Assembly: GCF_030345705.1 (NCBI RefSeq)
Contig: NZ_JAUASW010000003.1
Span: forward strand, 372,001-436,000
From: Pelomonas sp. SE-A7
GTDB lineage: Bacteria > Pseudomonadota > Gammaproteobacteria > Burkholderiales > Burkholderiaceae_C
Reading direction: 5' to 3'
DNA length: 64,000 nucleotides
Shown piece by piece: positions 59,072 to 64,000 of this stretch. A model generated the notes under the pieces. It had not been told where the DNA came from. It did no database searches and saw nothing but the letters and a program-made list of their open reading frames with translations. The position numbers and the translations under genes are program-made. Numbering within the stretch: the first letter of the stretch is position 1; each line of letters begins with the position of its first letter.

Positions 59072-61501
59072 TTACTTGGGTGCGCGCGGATCGCTGGTCT
59101 GGCGCTTCATCCAGTCGCTCATCTCGCGCAGCGTGTGGCCGATCGACTCGCGGGCCGAGTAGCCGTGCGACTCATGCGGCAGCACCACGTAGCGCACATT
59201 GCCGCCGGTACCGGCCAGGGCCTGGTAAAGGCGCGCGCTCTGGATAGGGAAGGTGCCCGGGTTGTCGTCGCTCTCGCCGTGGATCAGCAGGATGGGTTCC
59301 TTGAGCTTGTCCGCATAGTTGAACGGCGACAGGCGCAGGTAGACGTCCTGGGCCTCCCAGTAGGTGCGGCGCTCGCTCTGGAAGCCGAACGGCGTCAGCG
59401 TGCGGTTGTAGGCGCCGCTGCGCGCGATGCCGGCCTTGAACAGGTCGTTGTGGGCCAGCAGGTTGGCCGTCATGAAGGCACCGTAGCTGTGGCCGCCGAC
59501 CACCATCTGCTTGGGATCGCTGACACCCAGCTCGGCCGCCTTGTCGATGATGGCCTTGGCATTGGAGGTGATCTGCTCGACAAAGCTGTCATTCACCGTC
59601 TTGGGATCACCCACCACCGGCATGGTGGCGTCCATCAGCACCACATAGCCGTCCAGCAGCAGCATCAGCGGGCTGGCGCCGGTCACCGTGGTGAAGCGGT
59701 TGGCCGAGCCGCTGACCTGGCCGGCGGTCGAGGCGTCTGTGAATTCCAGCGGATAGGCCCAGACGAAGGTCGGGCGGCGTTCGCCGGCCTTGTAGTCGGG
59801 CGGCAGGTAGAGCCAGAACGACAGCTCGACGCCATCGGCCCGCTTGAACTTGACCAGCTCGCGCTTGATATTGCGCAGCTGTGGAGCAGGGTCGGCGTTG
59901 CTGGTCAGGGCCTGCATCTGCGAGAAGTCGGCACCGCTGCGCAGCACCAGATTGGGCGGCTCGGTATAGCTCTCGCGGCTGGTCAGCACGCGGCCATCGG
60001 CCAGCAGCGTCATCGGGCGCTCGTAATGCGTCTGGCCGGAACGGAACAGGCGTGTCGCCTTGCCTTCCTTGAGGCTGTAGCTGTCGATGAAGGGCAGGTC
60101 GCCTTCGCGGCTGGCCCCCTGGCCGACAAAGATCAGCTTGTCGCCGCCATCGACGCGAACCACGCCACGGCCATTGGCCAGCACGCGGGTCAACGGCTGG
60201 CCCGGGTCGCCGTAGCGGTCGCGCATCGAGCGGTCCTGCAGGCGCTGCGGCTTGGCACTGCCGTCCAGCGTGATCAGGTCGCCGGCGATCCACAGCTTGT
60301 CGCGGTCGACGTCGCCGACGATGGCGCGGTTGCCGCCCTCGACGAAGCTCAGGCCGGCCAGGCGGCCGACGGTGCGGTGCACTTCCTTGCCCTCGCCCTG
60401 GTAGGGCGGGTCCAGGCGCATCAGCTTGTCGCGGAACGGCACCTTGTTCTTCTGGTCGCCGCCGTCCAGGGCCTCGACCCAGTAGACCGCGCCATCCGCC
60501 AGCGGCGAGCTCCAGTAGTTGCGGGGGCCGGTGATCACGCCTTCGACCGGCACGCTTTCCTTCAGCTTGATTCTCCCCAGGTCGCGCAGCAGCTTGCCGC
60601 CGGCGTCGCGCAGCTCGACCTGGCGGCCGAAGTCGTTCCAGGTGACCTGGTAGCTGTAGGGCGCGACCAGGCGTTCGGTGATCAGGGTGCCGCTCGTGCC
60701 GACGGCTTGCAGGCTGGCGTAGACGCCGGGCGTGCCGATCTCATGCGAGGCGCCGGTGCTGAGCTTGACGCGGCGCAGCGCCGAGGTGGCTACATGGGTG
60801 AACAGGGCCTCGTCCTGGCTGTTCTTCAGCAGGTCCTGCAGCGTGCGCTCGGGCGAGACGCGGCCCATGGACTCCTGGATGGACGGGCCGGTCGGCGCCT
60901 CGAACTGCGGCGCCGGGCCGCGCTTGTCCGGCACGGTCAGCACGACGATCTCGTCGGAGTTCAGCCAGGCCACGTCGGCCTCGAGGATGGTATTGAGCTT
61001 GATGCCCTTGACCTGCTGGACCTTGGCCGTGGCCACGTCGCCCAGCCACAGCTCGGTGGCATTGGCCGTGCGGCGGTTCAGCAGGAAGCGCTTGCCGTCC
61101 GGCGACCAGCGCAGCGACGAGAAAGTGCCTCCGGCCGGCAGCTTGACCTCGCGCTCGGGGGCGCCGGCGTTGGTCAGCTCGCGCAGCTTGAGGGACTCGA
61201 TGTTGGCGGTCAGCTGCGGGCTGCTGGCAGCGGCGTCGATCCGCTTGCCGGCCAGGCGCAGGATGGGCCTGGCCAGTTCGGCAATGTTGCGATAGCGCTT
61301 GAGCTCGATGCTGGCCAGGGTCTTCTGGTCCGGCGAGATCGAATGGCCGGGCAGACCCTTGGCATCCAGCACGGCGCGGATTTCGGCCGAGGGTTGCTGG
61401 TAGACCTGGGACTCGGCGGCGCTTGCTCCGCCAAAGGCCAGGGCGGCCGCCAGGGCCAGGGCCGACATCGCCCATCGCTTGCTGCTGCTGCTACTGCTCA
61501 T
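59072..61501 (-). CDS. S9-family prolyl oligopeptidase-type peptidase
   Basis: This 809-residue serine peptidase has a signal peptide (AMSALALAAALAFGGASA), a beta-propeller-like N-terminal half and a C-terminal alpha/beta hydrolase domain. The triad is Ser672 in GGHSYGAFM, Asp745 or 746 in HGESDDNPG, and His779 in LPHESHGY. It is a periplasmic or secreted enzyme that cleaves peptides, probably of the glutamyl-endopeptidase-like S9 branch. It stands alone on its strand, upstream of nothing in an operon. Confidence 0.9.
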   Translation of the reverse strand: MSSSSSSKRWAMSALALAAALAFGGASAAESQVYQQPSAEIRAVLDAKGLPGHSISPDQKTLASIELKRYRNIAELARPILRLAGKRIDAAASSPQLTANIESLKLRELTNAGAPEREVKLPAGGTFSSLRWSPDGKRFLLNRRTANATELWLGDVATAKVQQVKGIKLNTILEADVAWLNSDEIVVLTVPDKRGPAPQFEAPTGPSIQESMGRVSPERTLQDLLKNSQDEALFTHVATSALRRVKLSTGASHEIGTPGVYASLQAVGTSGTLITERLVAPYSYQVTWNDFGRQVELRDAGGKLLRDLGRIKLKESVPVEGVITGPRNYWSSPLADGAVYWVEALDGGDQKNKVPFRDKLMRLDPPYQGEGKEVHRTVGRLAGLSFVEGGNRAIVGDVDRDKLWIAGDLITLDGSAKPQRLQDRSMRDRYGDPGQPLTRVLANGRGVVRVDGGDKLIFVGQGASREGDLPFIDSYSLKEGKATRLFRSGQTHYERPMTLLADGRVLTSRESYTEPPNLVLRSGADFSQMQALTSNADPAPQLRNIKRELVKFKRADGVELSFWLYLPPDYKAGERRPTFVWAYPLEFTDASTAGQVSGSANRFTTVTGASPLMLLLDGYVVLMDATMPVVGDPKTVNDSFVEQITSNAKAIIDKAAELGVSDPKQMVVGGHSYGAFMTANLLAHNDLFKAGIARSGAYNRTLTPFGFQSERRTYWEAQDVYLRLSPFNYADKLKEPILLIHGESDDNPGTFPIQSARLYQALAGTGGNVRYVVLPHESHGYSARESIGHTLREMSDWMKRQTSDPRAPK

Positions 61502-61594
61502 CGCGCTCGTCTCTCGTGAAGTCGAAAAGCGGGCAATCTAGCAGAGGCGGCGTGCCGGCGCGCGTGCCGAAGCGCAGCAGGCAGCGGAATTGAT

Positions 61595-62896
61595 TCAGGT
61601 GGCAAACAGCCGTGCGGCGTGCAGACCGAGACCGGTGGCCACCGAGGCAAACCGGTCGCCGCGCACGCTGTCGGCCGCGGGGAAGCCGGCCGCAATGCGC
61701 TCGGCCAGCAGGCGCAGGCCGGTCGAGCCACCGGTGAAATAGAGCGCGTCGATCTGCTCCGGCTTCAGGCCGGCCTGGGCCACGGTCTCCTGTCCGGCCG
61801 CCACGATGCGGTCTATGTCGGCGTCCAGCGACTCTATGGCCGTGGCCTCGCTCAGGTGGACCTGCAGTCCCGCCTCGATCAGGCCCAGGTCGATCTCGGC
61901 GTCGCCGCCGCCGGAGACGTCGATCTTGGCCTGCTCGGCCCGACCGACCAGCTCATGGCCCAGGCGCTCCTCCAGCACCGTCATCAGGCGCTGGTGGTGG
62001 CGCGGCTCGGCATAGAAGGTCCGCATGCTGCGCAGCTCGGCCACGCGCTGCGGGCTGTAGACCGTGTTGATCAGGTGCCAGGTGGCCAGGTCGAAGTAAA
62101 CGCCGCTGGGCACTTCCAGCGCTACGCCATCGGCACGCGGCGGGCCGAACGACCGGTAGCCGAACTCGCGCAGGATGCTGGCCAGCTCCACATGGCGGTC
62201 GAAGTCGGTGCCGGCGATGTGGACGCCGTGGTTGGCCAGGATGTCGTCGCGGCGGTCCAGGCGCCGCATGCGCTCGGGCCCCACGCGCACGACCGAGAAG
62301 TCCGAGGTGCCGCCGCCAATGTCGGCGACCAGGACCAGGCGCTCGCGGTCGATCCGGCTCTCGTAGTCGAAGGCCGCCGCAATCGGCTCGAACTGGAAAT
62401 GCACCTCGCCAAAACCCACGGCATGGGCCGCCGCCTCCAGCGAGGCCTGGGCCGCGGCATCGCGCTCCGGCTCGCCATCGACGAAGAACACCGGCCGGCC
62501 CAGCACGGCGCGGCCAATGCCATGGCCGGCCTGGGCCTCGGCCACGCGCTTGAGGCGCTTGAGGTAGCCGGCCACGATGTCGAAGTACTTGGCGCCGCGG
62601 CCACCGCCCACGTCGGTGGTCTGGTCGATCAGCGAGGAGCCGAGGATGCTCTTCATCGAGCGCATCAGGCGGCCGTCCACGCCGTCCACATAGGCCGCCA
62701 CGGCTGCACGGCCAAAGGCGCGTGGCGGGCCGTCGGCGTCATGCCGGCCCTCGGCGTAATAGAAGACCGCCGTCGGCATCGTTCGCTGCCCGGCCTCCAG
62801 CTCGACCAGGGCCATGCCTTCGGCGCCCGGAATCGCCACGGCCGAATTGGACGTGCCGAAGTCGATCGCACAGAAGGAATGGGGACTGCTGCTCAT
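61595..62896 (-). CDS. Hsp70-family protein, YegD-like
   Basis: This 433-residue protein has the actin/Hsp70 ATPase core only, with no usual substrate-binding lid. The phosphate motifs are AIDFGTSNSAVAI at the N-terminus, VLVADIGGGTSDFSVVRVGP near 195 and ALYFTGGSTGLRLLAERI near 390. This is the YegD group, whose client is unknown. The ATG at 62896 places the motif at residue 10. It lies between an S9 peptidase gene and dadA on the same strand. Confidence 0.9.
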   Translation of the reverse strand: MSSSPHSFCAIDFGTSNSAVAIPGAEGMALVELEAGQRTMPTAVFYYAEGRHDADGPPRAFGRAAVAAYVDGVDGRLMRSMKSILGSSLIDQTTDVGGGRGAKYFDIVAGYLKRLKRVAEAQAGHGIGRAVLGRPVFFVDGEPERDAAAQASLEAAAHAVGFGEVHFQFEPIAAAFDYESRIDRERLVLVADIGGGTSDFSVVRVGPERMRRLDRRDDILANHGVHIAGTDFDRHVELASILREFGYRSFGPPRADGVALEVPSGVYFDLATWHLINTVYSPQRVAELRSMRTFYAEPRHHQRLMTVLEERLGHELVGRAEQAKIDVSGGGDAEIDLGLIEAGLQVHLSEATAIESLDADIDRIVAAGQETVAQAGLKPEQIDALYFTGGSTGLRLLAERIAAGFPAADSVRGDRFASVATGLGLHAARLFAT

Positions 62897-62961
62897 GGCG
62901 GGCTGGAACGGAAAAGGGGCGCGGATTGTAGGCCCGCGCCCCTTGGAATCGGAGTCCGGAC

Positions 62962-64000
62962 TCAGGCCGTGGCCATGCTGCGGATCGGGGCCGCCGTCTG
63001 CACGTCGCCGTAGAAGCCGAAGTCCATCTCCGGGCGGCGGCCGGCCATCAGCTCGGCCAGCGCGCGGCCCGAGCCGGCACCATGCGTCCAGCCCAGCGTG
63101 CCATGGCCGGCATTGATCCACAGGTTCGAAGCCTTCTTGCTGCGGCCGATGTAGGGGATGTTGGTCGGCGTGCTGGGACGCAGTCCGGTCCAGTAGTTGC
63201 GCTCGCTCAGATCGGCCACACCGGGGAACAGCTCCTCGTAGCGGCGCACCAGGGCGTCGCAGCGTACCTTGGCCGTGGCGCTGTTCAGGTTCAGGTCGAA
63301 GCCCGACAACTCGGCTGTGCCGGCGATGCGGATCGAATCGCCCAGGCGCGAGATCGCGATCTTGCGGGTGTCGTCCAGCAGGCTCACCACGCTGGCGGCC
63401 TCGGGCTTCTTCAGCTTCAGCGTGGCCGAGTAGCCCTTGGCCGGGTAGATGTTGAGGAATTCGCCCAGCGGCTTGAGCAGGGCCGGCGTGTAGCTGGCCA
63501 TGGCGGTGACGAAGGCATCGGCCTTGAGCGCCTCGGCGCGGCCCGTGGCGCGCGAGCGGATCTGCACCGAGCTGATGCTCTGGCCCTGGCGCTCCAGGCC
63601 CAGCACGTCATGGCCGTACAGGAAGGTGGCACCGCGCTCGGCGCACAGCCGAGCCAGCTTCTGGGTGAACACGCGGGCGTCGCCGGATTCGTCGCTGGGC
63701 GTGTAAGTGCCGCCATAGACGCGGCCCTGGAAGCCGGCCAGCGCCGGCTCGATCTCCAGCACCTGGTCATGGTCCAGCACCCGGCGGTCCACGCCATGGC
63801 TGCGCATGATCTCGGCCGCGGCCACGCCGTTGTCGAAGTCTTCCTGGCTGGAGAAGAAGTGCAGGATGCCGCGCTCGATGCGGTCGTATTCGATGCCGGT
63901 CTCGTTGACCAGGGCCTTCAGCGAAGCATGGCTGTAGCGGCCCAGCTGGACCAGGCTCTCGACGTTGCGCTCGAAGGCCGCCGTCGTGCACTGAGTCAGG
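62962..64000 (-). CDS. dadA: D-amino acid dehydrogenase small subunit, C-terminal part
   Basis: This is the C-terminal 345 codons of a membrane-associated FAD enzyme that oxidises D-alanine and other D-amino acids to 2-oxo acids, with electrons passing to the respiratory chain. The frame is open to the window edge. QVLEIEPALAGFQGRVYGGTYTPSDESGDARVFTQKLARL, YPAKGYSATLKL, LRPSTPTNIPYIGRSKKASNLWINAGHGTLGWTHGAGSGRALAELMAG are family markers. The FAD motif at the N-terminus lies outside. It could use D-alanine made by the alanine racemase at 26301, though the two are not linked. Confidence 0.9.
   Translation of the reverse strand, partial: LTQCTTAAFERNVESLVQLGRYSHASLKALVNETGIEYDRIERGILHFFSSQEDFDNGVAAAEIMRSHGVDRRVLDHDQVLEIEPALAGFQGRVYGGTYTPSDESGDARVFTQKLARLCAERGATFLYGHDVLGLERQGQSISSVQIRSRATGRAEALKADAFVTAMASYTPALLKPLGEFLNIYPAKGYSATLKLKKPEAASVVSLLDDTRKIAISRLGDSIRIAGTAELSGFDLNLNSATAKVRCDALVRRYEELFPGVADLSERNYWTGLRPSTPTNIPYIGRSKKASNLWINAGHGTLGWTHGAGSGRALAELMAGRRPEMDFGFYGDVQTAAPIRSMATA

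Noticed and set aside
59135..61519. 794-codon plus-strand frame opposite the S9 peptidase
   Set aside because: The peptidase on the minus strand has a signal peptide and a full catalytic triad; the plus-strand frame has no recognisable domain and is a codon-bias shadow.

Overview
The window looks like chromosomal DNA of a high-GC betaproteobacterium of the order Burkholderiales, most likely from the Rubrivivax/Leptothrix/Roseateles group. This rests on the torF-glnK-amtB-gshA block, a gshA of the small proteobacterial type, a PEP-CTERM protein, an Anbu-type proteasome operon and several diguanylate cyclases. No rRNA, prophage, CRISPR or intact transposase is visible.

Positions 1 to about 13,812 are accessory DNA. 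The left part carries metal genes: the end of a copper ATPase (copA), its MerR-family regulator (cueR-like), and on the opposite strand a TonB-dependent receptor followed by two related PepSY membrane proteins. The second of these is fused to a ferredoxin/FAD/NAD reductase, so the set looks like outer-membrane metal uptake coupled to inner-membrane reduction. A small secreted Cys-rich protein lies upstream. From about 8,900 to 13,400 the DNA is visibly less GC-rich and holds an XRE repressor, a divergent small orphan gene, and a tight run of predicted phosphoesterases (HAD, unknown, HAD, metallophosphoesterase, HAD) ending in an orphan ParS/MbcA-like antitoxin. This run is the best candidate for an undescribed system. 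The region ends in four 21-bp direct repeats at an exact 23-bp period, then an inverted repeat, then a comM gene cut after codon 66. comM is a known insertion site for resistance islands, so the accessory region was probably inserted there.

From 14,061 on, the sequence is ordinary, compact core chromosome. A two-gene spermidine-synthase-like membrane unit is followed by an NtrC/sigma-54-controlled nitrogen operon (torF-glnK-amtB) with its promoter, enhancer sites and terminator visible, then gshA. Next come a DUF2332 operon, glutathione peroxidase, an SGNH hydrolase, lplT, alr-arfB, two exporters, and the radA-ABM-ilvE-zf-CHCC run. Small hydrolases, a membrane cytochrome c and tRNA-Arg(CCG) follow.

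From 36,244 to 49,119 there is a TPR membrane protein, the Anbu operon (ATP-grasp, alpha-E, Anbu, with no transglutaminase), an SGNH lipoprotein, an SDR-PhyH pair with a divergent AraC regulator, an outer-membrane-like protein, a PEP-CTERM protein, and a FAH-nadC-P450 operon.

The right end holds rlpA, an SDR, three adjacent diguanylate cyclases that all keep the GGEEF and RxxD inhibition sites, mmsA with a divergent LysR gene, a queuosine-precursor transporter, a probable small RNA on the minus strand, a YecA-like protein, an S9 peptidase, a YegD-like Hsp70 and the C-terminal part of dadA, cut by the window edge.
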